DNA of 9,556 nt from DATJUF01 sp035524095 (GCA_035524095.1 DATKPK010000270.1:1-9556); one strand, 5' to 3'; positions 1 through 7,600 are shown, counted from the stretch's first letter. The notes: a model not told the origin generated them from the letters alone. Numbers and translations are program-made.

Positions 1-342
1 GCGAAAGATGTCGATGCATTGATCAAGTTGTGCGATAAGCGCGGGGTGGCCAAGCAGACGATTAAGTCGGCGGCGCGCCGGCGATGGCAAAATGGCAACG
101 AGCGCAAGTTCAGTTGGTACGAACCGCTGCGCGAACGCGACCCAATTCGACGCGCCGTACATTTCGTCTTGAGCCGTCCGGGGCTTTTTCTCAACAGTTC
201 CAGTGACACCACTATCTTGCGCGATATTCTCGACTCTGCGTCTGAGCCCCCAATGCCGCCGGCCCGCGAAGCAATGGAAGCCGATGTGGGTGATTATGCG
301 ATGGAGCCGCTTTTCCTCCCCGGCATCTCTGACCGCATCTGA
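1..342 (+). CDS. aldo/keto reductase family oxidoreductase, C-terminal fragment
   Basis: The reading frame is open from base 1 and ends at TGA 340-342, so this is the last 113 residues of a gene that begins outside the window. The part seen resembles the C-terminus of bacterial aldo/keto reductases: QTIKSAARRRW, then WYEPL, then AVHFVLSRPGLFLNSSSD, which matches the terminal helices that follow the NADPH-binding end of the barrel. The family reduces or oxidises carbonyl and hydroxyl groups with NADP(H) in the cytosol. The catalytic Asp-Tyr-Lys-His tetrad would lie upstream and cannot be checked, and the substrate cannot be inferred. A TTG occurs at 19, but coding similarity continues upstream of it, so I do not take it as a start. 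The acyl-CoA dehydrogenase follows on the same strand after 140 bases and may be co-transcribed. Confidence 0.8.
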   Translation, partial: AKDVDALIKLCDKRGVAKQTIKSAARRRWQNGNERKFSWYEPLRERDPIRRAVHFVLSRPGLFLNSSSDTTILRDILDSASEPPMPPAREAMEADVGDYAMEPLFLPGISDRI

Positions 343-404
343 TCACCCTCGGGCGCTGAATCAATTGGGCCAGTACCAGCTTCGAGCTTGAGCGAGAGGG
401 CTTG

Positions 405-429
405 ATCGTGCGAAGTCTGTCGGCACGAT
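405..429. repeat. inverted repeat ATCGTGC-N11-GCACGAT before the acyl-CoA dehydrogenase
   Basis: The left arm is 405-411 and the right arm 423-429. The match is perfect over 7 bp around an 11-base spacer, about 54 bases upstream of the acyl-CoA dehydrogenase start. No T-run follows, so it is not an intrinsic terminator. The geometry would suit a dimeric repressor operator, or a hairpin in the transcript between the two genes. The arms are seen directly; any function is inference. Confidence 0.4.
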
Positions 430-482
430 AGGGCTTGGCGCTGTTTTGTGGTTTTCCGTCCGGCCCGAAAGGAATCAAGCGG

Positions 483-1670
483 ATGGATTTTAATTACAGC
501 GTAGAAGACGAAGCTTTCCGATCGGAGTTTCGTACCTGGCTCGAAGCCAACGCTCCTCCGGAACCGATGCAGTCGCTTGCGGGTGGATTTGAGCAGGACG
601 AAGCGGACTGGAAGCGCAAGCTTGGCTGGTTTCGCAAGCTCGCTTCGGGTGGATGGACCTGCGTCGATTGGCCGCGTGAATTCGGGGGACGCGGACTCAG
701 CCTTTTGAAGACGATCATCTATCATGAGGAGTTGCAGCGCTTTAATGCTGCGCTACCTTTCATCGGCTCGGGACCTTCGCTGGTCGGACCGACGTTAATG
801 CAGTGGGGCACCGAGGAGCAAAAACAGCGTTTCGTTCCAAAGATCGTTAGCGGTGAAGAGGTATGGTGCCAGGGCTACTCGGAGCCGAATTCCGGCTCGG
901 ACCTCGCCTCGCTCCAGACTCGCGCGATGGAGGATGGCGATTACTTTCGTATCAATGGGCAGAAGATCTGGACTTCCCAGGCACAATACGCTGATTGGGC
1001 TTTCGTGCTTTGCCGGACCGACCCGGATGCGCCAAAGCATCGCGGAATCAGTTATCTGCTGGTCGATATGAGGACACCTGGAATCACGGTCCGGCCGCTC
1101 GTCCAGATGAGTGGTGCACCCGGATTCAACGAGGTCTTTTTTGACGACGTCCGAACGCCCAAGAAAATGCTGGTCGGCGAGAAGAATCATGGATGGCAAG
1201 TCGCGATCGCTACGCTGATGTTCGAGCGTGGTGTAAGTGGCGGCGGCCAGCCGCTTCTTGCTGTAACTGATGAACTAGTCAGTCTAGCCCAACGCATCCA
1301 GCGCAACGGATCTCCTGCGTGGGAGGATGCGGGTGTGCGTCAACAGATCGCGGAATTCAAGTGTGAAGCAGAAGCCCTCAGATATACGAATCTGCGCAAC
1401 TTGACGCGGCGGCTCCGCGGGCTACCGCCCGGAGCAGAAGGCTCAATCATGAAGCTTTGCTCGACGGAGTTGAATCTGCGGATCGAGCTGTTCGCAATGG
1501 AACTATTGGGGCCGTGGAGCCAACTCGAATTCATGGCGCCGGGCGCGATTGACGAGGGGCGATGGTCATATCGGATGTTGAGTGCTCGCGGCGGCACTAT
1601 CGCCGCGGGAACAAATCAGATTCAGCATAATATAATCGGTGAGCGTGTCCTCGGGCTGCCTAAAGGGTGA
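483..1670 (+). CDS. acyl-CoA dehydrogenase (FadE-like)
   Basis: A 395-residue flavoenzyme of normal length for the family, which forms the trans-2,3 double bond in acyl-CoA thioesters and passes electrons to electron-transferring flavoprotein. The start is ATG 483, because AAAGGA at 468-473 lies 9 bases upstream; the frame is open further back to a TTG at 435 but without such a site. The N-terminal helical domain is roughly residues 1-125. The flavin/substrate beta-barrel follows, with GYSEPNSGSD at 131-140 and NGQKIWTS at 158-165. The C-terminal helical domain ends with TIAAGTNQIQ at 372-381. The medium-chain enzyme's catalytic Glu position (in YEGT) is Ala375 here, whereas Glu248 in FERG sits where the isovaleryl- and long-chain enzymes carry theirs, so Glu248 is the likely base. 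Chain-length or steroid/terpenoid specificity is unknown. The gene ends 36 bases from the convergent SprT-like gene, with no evident terminator between them. Confidence 0.93.
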   Translation: MDFNYSVEDEAFRSEFRTWLEANAPPEPMQSLAGGFEQDEADWKRKLGWFRKLASGGWTCVDWPREFGGRGLSLLKTIIYHEELQRFNAALPFIGSGPSLVGPTLMQWGTEEQKQRFVPKIVSGEEVWCQGYSEPNSGSDLASLQTRAMEDGDYFRINGQKIWTSQAQYADWAFVLCRTDPDAPKHRGISYLLVDMRTPGITVRPLVQMSGAPGFNEVFFDDVRTPKKMLVGEKNHGWQVAIATLMFERGVSGGGQPLLAVTDELVSLAQRIQRNGSPAWEDAGVRQQIAEFKCEAEALRYTNLRNLTRRLRGLPPGAEGSIMKLCSTELNLRIELFAMELLGPWSQLEFMAPGAIDEGRWSYRMLSARGGTIAAGTNQIQHNIIGERVLGLPKG

Positions 1671-1706
1671 GGGATTTACACTAGCTACTCAACTTTTAGA
1701 ACAAAA

Positions 1707-2057
1707 CTAGATGTCTCTTCGCAGTTCATCGCCGAAGGCTGGGCGAGCCACGGAGTTGAACTCATGATCCCAGCGCGGACCGTGATCGATCTTTTCGTCA
1801 AGCGTCCGAAGATGAGCGAGTTCGTGCACCAGCGTCTCGAAGCTGTAGCGCTGGGTGTGGCGGCCAATCAGAATGCGCTTGCGATCGTGGAGCGTCACGC
1901 CGCATACACGTCTGCCGAACACCTGCTGGATTACGGTCTTGCGAACCATATAGACTCGCCAGCCTGGCGGCATTGGATCGGGCCAAACGCGTGACCACGT
2001 TTCCCGTGCAAGCTCCGTAATATCCTTGCGCCTGATCGTTCGTTCCAGACTAGCCAT
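1707..2057 (-). CDS. SprT-like zinc metallopeptidase-domain protein
   Basis: A small protein of 116 residues. The core motif is HELAH at residues 78-82 (His78, Glu79, His82), followed ten residues later by His92 in HGPRW. An HExxH with a third histidine in an HGxxF/W context is typical of SprT/Spartan-like and related mini zinc proteases, where the three histidines bind zinc and the glutamate activates water. The N-terminal 70 residues hold a helix and a beta-rich stretch, as expected for a minimal catalytic domain. I see no signal peptide, membrane segment or C-terminal zinc ribbon. The start is ATG at 2057, preceded by GGAAAG about 7-8 bases upstream. It lies 46 bases downstream of the crotonase-family gene on the same strand and is probably co-transcribed with it, a pairing with no obvious metabolic logic. 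The substrate is unknown; some SprT-like proteins act on DNA-bound proteins. Confidence 0.75.
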   Translation of the reverse strand: MASLERTIRRKDITELARETWSRVWPDPMPPGWRVYMVRKTVIQQVFGRRVCGVTLHDRKRILIGRHTQRYSFETLVHELAHLRTLDEKIDHGPRWDHEFNSVARPAFGDELRRDI

Positions 2058-2103
2058 TACTGACTTTCCGATTAGTGGCTATGCCTCACATTCGAACGCT
2101 CAA

Positions 2104-2886
2104 CTAGACTCCTTTGAAATTCGCCCGGCGCTTCTGTAGGAAGGCGCGCACGCCCTCTTTGAAGTCCGCTGTGGAGCCCGCGCGGCGTTGCATCTGGCGT
2201 TCGAGGTTCAACTGCTCCTCGTAGGTATTGTCGGGACTGTCCCAATAAAGCTGACGGATGAGTCCCAATGCGACGGTTGGTCCGGAGGCCAGCTCTCGTG
2301 CCATTTCCAGCGCATTCTTCATCAGCTCGTCGTCGGCAAAAACCCGATTCACCAGCCCCCATTCAAGGGCCTTGGCGGCAGGCAGCTTTTCGCCTAGCAG
2401 CGATAGTTCGATTGCGCGCGCCTTGCCGATCAAACGGGGCAATAGCCAAGTCGATCCGCCATCCGGCACGAGACCAATTCGCCGAAACGCCTGGAGGAAA
2501 TAGGAGGACTTGGCGCAGAGCACCAGGTCGCCCATCAACGCGAAACTCATTCCCACTCCCGCAGCAGCACCATTAACTGCAGTAATAAGCGGAACCGGCA
2601 ACTCGCGGAGACGGCGGAGAAAAGGATGAAAAACCGTTTCCAGTAGCGAGCCGGCATCGCCACGCTCACCGGGCGATGGTTGCAGATTGGCGCCCGCGCA
2701 AAAGCCTCGTCCTTCCCCGGTAATAATCACGCATCGCACTTCATCGCGGCGGTGCCCAACTTCATCCAGTGCCTTCATCAGGCCGCGCACCATTTCGGGC
2801 GAGACCGCGTTCATCACCTCGGGGTGGTTCAGCTTGATGATCCCGACAGTTCCATCGATCTCCAGCTTTGCACGTTCAAATTCCAT
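2104..2886 (-). CDS. enoyl-CoA hydratase/isomerase family protein, PaaG-like
   Basis: A crotonase-fold enzyme of 260 residues, standard length, acting on acyl-CoA thioesters. Both oxyanion-hole segments are present: FCAGANL at 62-68 and NGAAAGVGMS at 105-114. The two hydratase glutamates of rat crotonase (Glu144, Glu164) align by eye with Ser114 and Phe134, so it should not be a classical hydratase. Instead Asp142 in GLVPDGGSTW matches the lone acid of PaaG-type isomerases (1,2-epoxyphenylacetyl-CoA isomerase) and related enoyl-CoA isomerases. I therefore favour double-bond or epoxide isomerisation in ring or fatty-acid catabolism. The start chosen is ATG 2886, with GGGAG five bases upstream; an in-frame GTG at 2898 would add four residues but lacks a site. 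The SprT-like gene follows 46 bases downstream. The upstream side faces the divergent NTF2-like gene across 330 bases. Confidence 0.9.
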   Translation of the reverse strand: MEFERAKLEIDGTVGIIKLNHPEVMNAVSPEMVRGLMKALDEVGHRRDEVRCVIITGEGRGFCAGANLQPSPGERGDAGSLLETVFHPFLRRLRELPVPLITAVNGAAAGVGMSFALMGDLVLCAKSSYFLQAFRRIGLVPDGGSTWLLPRLIGKARAIELSLLGEKLPAAKALEWGLVNRVFADDELMKNALEMARELASGPTVALGLIRQLYWDSPDNTYEEQLNLERQMQRRAGSTADFKEGVRAFLQKRRANFKGV

Positions 2887-3038
2887 GACGTCTCCCACTG
2901 CTCAAGTGTAGCGCATTTAGAGCGAATGCCTTGCCCGAGTGCTTGCTAACACTGCCGCAGCGGTTTGTGCAAGACAAGCATCGGCCTGTTCGATCGACCT
3001 TGAGCGGCAGCGACGATCTTTTCAAAGGCTACCTGCGA

Positions 3039-3149
3039 TTGGCCGAAAGAAAGGTTGGCAGTGAGTGCTAGCAATCCTTGGCAATCATGAGGGCGAACTT
3101 GGCAATTGATGATGTCGCATGTTGAAGATTGGCGTCTTTTAGGTTGGCA
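3039..3149 (+). repeat. cluster of six TTGGC boxes upstream of the NTF2-like gene
   Basis: TTGGC begins at 3039, 3055, 3078, 3099, 3129 and 3144, all on the plus strand, within about 110 bases. Four copies are TTGGCA (3055, 3078, 3099, 3144). The copies at 3078 and 3099 share a longer match, CTTGGCAAT followed closely by ATGA, and are 21 bases apart, two helical turns. The array ends in the sigma-54-like element. Possible roles are an activator-binding array or a decayed repeat-coding stretch: four boxes are in the same reading phase, but that frame contains a stop. The repeats are seen; function is inference. Confidence 0.5.
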
Positions 3150-3160
3150 CTGCCTGTGCG
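3144..3160 (+). promoter_or_regulatory. sigma-54-like -24/-12 promoter element
   Basis: TTGGCACTGCCTGTGCG has GG at 3146-3147 and GC at 3158-3159, exactly ten bases apart as in sigma-54 promoters, and the TTGGCAC half is a strong match to the -24 box. The -12 half is weaker (GTGCG against TTGCW). Transcription would start near 3171, about 46 bases before the NTF2-like start. A real sigma-54 promoter needs an enhancer-binding activator, and none is encoded in this window. It could be chance. Confidence 0.35.
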
Positions 3161-3216
3161 TAGGAATCCAAGAAACCCAAAGCTAACGTTTTGACACCAA
3201 AGGAAGGAGATTTGCG

Positions 3217-3615
3217 ATGTCACGATCAGCAGACGACTTACTAAAAGCCTTTGACGCCGCCATCCATGCCTTTATTAATGCGAAGTCGAAAGGAAATTAC
3301 GATGCACTGCTATCGTACTTAGCCGCTGATATCGTGATGAAGCGGGTGAGAGGCCCGGAATCGGTGACTGGGAATTACGACGTGATAGAGTATTTGAATT
3401 GTAGCCAGACGGGTAAATGGCCGAGGGTTGATTACAACTATAAAGACCTTTACCCATATGTGGCTGGTGACTATGGCACCGTCACCTGCGCAAAAGGGAC
3501 GTACACCGATCCTTCAGGGACCCTGAACGTTCAGGTGGCCTTCTGTTTCAAGTACGACGCTGCACACGACCAGTGGCTAGTCGCCAACGCAAACTGCACC
3601 CCGATTAAGCAATAG
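3217..3615 (+). CDS. NTF2/SnoaL-like small protein (function unknown)
   Basis: A 132-residue protein with a very strong Shine-Dalgarno sequence (AGGAAGGAGA at 3201-3210) six bases before ATG 3217. The pattern fits the NTF2-like cone fold shared by SnoaL-type cyclases, ketosteroid isomerases and DUF4440-type proteins: long N-terminal helices with FDAAIHAFINA at 12-22 and YDALLSYLAADIV at 28-40, then strands ending in VQVAFCFKYD and QWLVANA. I cannot assign a reaction; the fold serves as enzyme, binding domain or toxin-immunity partner in different families. It has four cysteines (62, 91, 110, 127), high for a small protein without a signal peptide. By hand count, 150 of 300 bases at 3241-3540 are G or C, lower than a sampled stretch of the cyclase gene (36 of 60), which hints at a different origin. 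The methyltransferase follows on the same strand, so the two may act on the same small molecule. Confidence 0.75.
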   Translation: MSRSADDLLKAFDAAIHAFINAKSKGNYDALLSYLAADIVMKRVRGPESVTGNYDVIEYLNCSQTGKWPRVDYNYKDLYPYVAGDYGTVTCAKGTYTDPSGTLNVQVAFCFKYDAAHDQWLVANANCTPIKQ

Positions 3616-3701
3616 CATGGAGCGGTAAAGTACCCCAGCAACGCAACTTGAATGGATGCGGTGCGTTTCCTGTGAATGCAGAGTCCTTACCTGAAGGGCG
3701 C

Positions 3702-3732
3702 TTGGAGGAGCATGGCAAAGGTGCTCCTCTAG
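3702..3732 (+). promoter_or_regulatory. hairpin burying a Shine-Dalgarno-like sequence before the methyltransferase
   Basis: GAGGAGCA at 3705-3712 pairs perfectly with TGCTCCTC at 3722-3729 around a 9-base loop, and the stem extends by G-T, T-A and T-G pairs to 3702/3732. The left arm contains GGAGGAG, the only Shine-Dalgarno-like sequence in the gap, and the right arm is its complement. A short TTT follows, too weak for a confident terminator. The hairpin ends 14 bases before ATG 3747. If transcribed, it could attenuate or gate expression between the NTF2-like gene and the methyltransferase. If the methyltransferase starts further upstream, the repeat instead lies inside its coding sequence. 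Confidence 0.45.
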
Positions 3733-3746
3733 TTTCGCATCTTCCG

Positions 3747-4580
3747 ATGGATGCTCTAGTCAAATACTACGATGGTAAGACGCGGGCTATTCTCCATCGG
3801 TACGGTCCGGGGCCGCGAGTTCATTATCACACCGGGCTGATAGACGAGCCGCCCTGTCCAGGGCTGCCGTCCCTAGAGTATCGAAAGCAATTAGTGGCGT
3901 CGCAGGAACGGATGCTGCGCTATGCCAGCCGGGCATGGCAACTAAAAGAAGTACCATTTAGTGACGTGCTCGACGTCGGCTGCGGGCTTGGCGGCAGCGC
4001 CATATGGATCGCGCAGGAGTTTGGCGCGCAGGTTACAGGAGTGACGATCGCGGCGTCTCATCTGGGCTTGATCAAAAGATTTGCGGCTGAAGCTGGAGTG
4101 GATTCGCTGGTGCGCCCCTTCCTTTGCGACGCACTGACAATGCCCGGTGAGAGTTGTTTCGATGTGGCGCTGGCGATCGACAGCTCAAGCTCATTTGATC
4201 GAGGACCGTGGTTCCATCGCCTCCGCAAATTGTTGCGCACGCGCGGCCGCGTCTTCATCTTCGATTGTTTTCTCGGGCGGCCTGAATATGAAAAGCCATT
4301 CAATCACCATTGGTGTGCGCGGATCGGATCGGTAGGTGAATACGTAAGTGCGGCGCACGAGGCTGGATTCCGACTGGAGACGGTCGAAGATGTTTCAAGT
4401 CAGGCTCGTCACTTCTGGACGACGACTCTAGCGCTGATGCGGGTCGAAGCGCATGAAGCACGATCCAGTTGTAGCGAAATTAAAAGTCTCGATGAGTCAG
4501 TTAGTGTCCACCGCTTAGTACGGAGAGGCCTGGATGATGGCGGATTGAGTCACTTACTGCTGAGCTTCGTGAAGGCTTAA
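3747..4580 (+). CDS. class I SAM-dependent methyltransferase
   Basis: From ATG 3747 the protein has 277 residues. The SAM-binding motif I is VLDVGCGLGG at 74-83, followed by an acidic/hydrophobic post-I strand (VTGVTIAASH) and CDALTMP near 127-133. The segment IDSSSSFDRGPWFHRLRKLLRTRGRVFIFD (144-173) is the usual post-motif region. The N-terminal YYDGKTRAILHRYGPG and HYHTG resemble the small-molecule methyltransferase group that includes tocopherol, sarcosine and terpenoid or polyketide enzymes. The acceptor (C, N or O) cannot be told. The start is uncertain: the frame is open back to TTG 3648 (310 residues), with GTG 3672 as another option, and none of the three has a good ribosome site. I chose 3747 because the family-like sequence begins right after it and a hairpin sits just upstream. 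It is the second gene after the NTF2-like protein and converges on the cyclase gene. Confidence 0.85.
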   Translation: MDALVKYYDGKTRAILHRYGPGPRVHYHTGLIDEPPCPGLPSLEYRKQLVASQERMLRYASRAWQLKEVPFSDVLDVGCGLGGSAIWIAQEFGAQVTGVTIAASHLGLIKRFAAEAGVDSLVRPFLCDALTMPGESCFDVALAIDSSSSFDRGPWFHRLRKLLRTRGRVFIFDCFLGRPEYEKPFNHHWCARIGSVGEYVSAAHEAGFRLETVEDVSSQARHFWTTTLALMRVEAHEARSSCSEIKSLDESVSVHRLVRRGLDDGGLSHLLLSFVKA

Positions 4581-4610
4581 CCATACAGTCTAAGGCGTCG
4601 TGTCGGAATG

Positions 4611-4638
4611 TTAGTGACACTAGCTTAGTGCACTTAGC
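4611..4638. repeat. two tandem 14-base palindromic repeats at the convergent gene ends
   Basis: TTAGTGACACTAGC (4611-4624) is followed directly by TTAGTGCACTTAGC (4625-4638). The two units differ by small shifts and each is nearly self-complementary: TAGTG-A-CACTA in the first, and GCTTAGTGCACTTAGC (4623-4638) with a single mismatched pair in the second. They straddle the cyclase stop codon, where the methyltransferase and cyclase genes converge. There is no T-tract and the stems are not GC-rich, so a terminator role is doubtful; a protein-binding site or chance duplication is equally possible. Confidence 0.35.
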
Positions 4639-7600
4639 AGGATCTGGGCATCTTGCAGGTCTGCCGTTTCAAAGCCTTCCGTGAACCAATTATAGATCGG
4701 TGCGAGCAAGTCACGCGCCGAATCGCGATTGCCGTTCGCTGCAAGCAGCCGCGCAAGGCTCATCGCGGAACGCAACTCCCAAGACTTGGCGCTCATTTTC
4801 TGGGCGAGCGCTAGAGCTTCGCGAAAGCTGGCCTCCGCCGATTCAACCTGATTCTTCTTTAGCAAAAGCTCGCCGCGCACTCTGAGAGTCTCAGGGCGGT
4901 CGACTAGTTCGTCGGGATGCACTTCGAGCGCTTGCTGGATTGTGACGAGCGCGCCGTCAAGAGCGCCTGCGCAATCCTGCGCCTCCGCCAGATACATCGT
5001 CCAGGTGCTGATACCCATTCGCGTACCGATTGCGCGCCAGCCAGCGATACCCTGGCTAATCAGTTCGACTGCCTCGGCCGGATTGCCGGAATGCATTCGC
5101 ACAACGCCTAGAGCACATCGCGCACGTGCCACGGGATTGGGAATGTTATGCTTTTGCCCTCTTTCTAGCGCGCTCAGGGCAAACGCCTGAGCGCGTTCGT
5201 AGTCTCGAAAATAAAGCTCGAGCCGCGCGGCAAAATACTCAGCATTGGCGAGATCGAACGGGCCGCCGAGGGCAGCAGCGGCCATCATGTCGGCCTCACG
5301 CCGGCGAGCGAGAGCTGGGCGGCCCAGAATCCATGCGTTCATACCGCCAAAACCAAAGTTGGTGATGGTGGTCAATGATGGCTGCTCAAAGCGCCCGTCA
5401 CGCGCCGCTTTCACGGCTGCAGCGAAATGTTCCTCGGCTCCCTGAAGATCACCACGCCAATAGCAAGTCGTGCTTTGGCGCTGATGAGCGGTGCCTAGAT
5501 CTATCAAATCAGGATGACGAGTGGCGAGATTCAGGGTTTGGTCGAGCATCGACGCGACGGCAGACAACTGGCCTGAAATGAGCAGACTGGTACTCCGCGA
5601 GGTGAGCCACTCAACCATTTGCTTCAGGTTCCCGTTTTTCTCAGCGAGGGCAATGGCGCTCTCGACCGCGGCTATCGTTTCCGGTGCGGCGAATCCACTC
5701 GTGACGTACAGCATCGAGACGACTGATTGCCTAAGTTCAAGCTCGCGCATTTCGTCGTCGGGCAGTTTCGCCATGATGCTCAAGATCGCGACGGCCTGCT
5801 GATAGCTTTCAAGCGCTTCTTTGAAAGCGTGACGGGCTTGCGCGGTCTTCCCCGCCCTGGACCATTCGGCGATCGCGGAACGCATCTCGCCTGCCTCAGT
5901 CCAGTGGCGCGCGAGAATTTCGGGGTGCGTTTCTCTCAGAACGGTGAGCTGTTCATCGATCGTGCGCGCGACGCGGCGATGCAATTCTCGGCGGCGCGTC
6001 TTGAGCAGCGCTTCATAGGCAGTATCACGGACGAGCGCGTGCCTGAATTGGTAAGTGGCATCCGGAATAGTGCCAGTGACGTAAAGCATGTTTGCTTCGC
6101 CAAGCTGGCGCAGCGCGCGCTGAAGTTCTTGTTCTGCGATCGGGTGAACCGCGCGCAATAGTTCGTAAGAGAAGTCGCCGCCGAGCACGGCGCCAACCTG
6201 GGCAACCTCTTTGGCGGAGCCTAGCCGATCGAGCCGGGCCATTAGTGAGTCATGCAGACTCGCCGGTACTCCCAGACCGGTTATGTGCGCATCGCGGCTC
6301 TCAAGGACTGCGCGGGTAATTTCCTCGACGAAAAGCGGCACGCCGCCGGTGCGCTCGACAACGGCCGTGATAGTTTGAGCCGGCAAGGCGTCGTCAGCCG
6401 CCACACTCTCCACCATCGCGCGGGCATGGGAGGCGCTCAAACGGTCGAGATTGATTTGCCTATGATGCTCCCGCACCGGCCATTCGCGCTGGAACTCGGG
6501 CCGCGCGGTATAGATTAAAAGCAGAGGCGCGGATGCCCCTTGATCGACGAGAAGCTGGATGAGCTCGAGCGTCGACGGATCGGCCCAATGTAAATCCTCA
6601 GTTGCGATCACCATCGGCTGCGCGCGTGTCCCCGCCAGCACCCATTCAACCAAGGTTTTCAACTGCGCTTGGCGCTGAAGTTCGGGGGGCATTGTCAGGC
6701 GTGGATAATTCTCGGGTAATGGCAGATTCAATAATGGCGCGATCAGAGGAAGGGCTTCACTAGCTCTGACTCCAGCCTGTTTAAGAGTTTGTGCGAGCTG
6801 GACAACGAGTTGGTCGGAGGAGTCTTCACTACGCGATCCGAGCAAGTCGTGAATTACTTCGACAACCGGATGAAAGGGGGTATTCTGCAAAAAAGGCGAG
6901 GCTGCGACCCCGACCCAAGTGTGCGGCGTGCCGGCGATTTGCTCGTGGAAGCGCTGCACTAGGCGCGACTTGCCAATCCCGGCTTCTCCCACAATCAAGG
7001 CCACTTGCCCGTGGCCCTCGAGCGCGCGTTCCCAAAGCTCCAGAAGCAAGGCAAGCTCGTTATCGCGACCGATGAACGGGATCAGCCCGTGAGAGGCTGC
7101 TGCCGCCTCGAGCCGTCCACGAACTCCGCTTGGGCGAATGACGCGGAATTGCCGCACCGGCCGATCGACGCCCTTGAGAGTTTGGGCGCCACAATCCTCG
7201 ACGATGAACAAACCGGCAACCAAGCGATGGACCGCCTCGCTGACCAGCACAGTTCCAGGCGGCGCGGCAGCTTGCAGGCGCGAAGCGATGTTCGGCGTTG
7301 GGCCAAAAACGTCGGCACGCTTGCCAACGCTAAAGTCAACTACTACGGAACCTGAGTCGATACCAACGCGGGCCGACAATCCATTTTGTGGCCGTTTCTC
7401 GTTGAACTTCGTGACTTCGGCGAGAATCGCCAGCCCGGCGCGGATAGCCCGCTCCGCGTCGTTATCGTGAGCCTGAGGCCAGCCGAAATAAGCCATAACG
7501 CCGTCATTCAGGTACTGAGCGACGTGGCCGCCGAAGTGAACTATCGCCTCGGTTGCGGACCAGTGGAAGGCCGCCACGGCATTGCGCCATTCCTCGGGAT

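Larger units (their letters stand above)
2887..3216. other. divergent intergenic region (330 bases)
   Basis: This stretch separates the leftward crotonase-family gene from the rightward NTF2-like gene and should hold promoters for both. No convincing coding frame covers it. Its right half carries the TTGGC boxes and the sigma-54-like element listed separately. The left half has only minor symmetry, such as GCATT 2913-2917 with AATGC 2925-2929. I could not identify a good sigma-70 promoter for either gene by eye. Confidence 0.6.

Noticed and set aside
294..725. 143-residue open frame on the minus strand
   Set aside because: It overlaps the end of the reductase and the start of the dehydrogenase in antisense; composition looks like a shadow frame of high-GC genes.
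1671..1706. Possible bidirectional terminator between the convergent dehydrogenase and SprT-like genes
   Set aside because: No stem of useful length and no T-tract could be found in the 36 bases.
3072..3165. Pentapeptide-repeat gene remnant
   Set aside because: Four TTGGC boxes share a reading phase, but the frame has a stop and the translated residues do not keep the A(N/D)Lxx pattern beyond one or two units.
3191..3196. TTGACA, a perfect -35 hexamer
   Set aside because: It lies only 21 bases before the NTF2-like ATG, so a -10 box would fall on the start codon; there is no room for a promoter for this gene.
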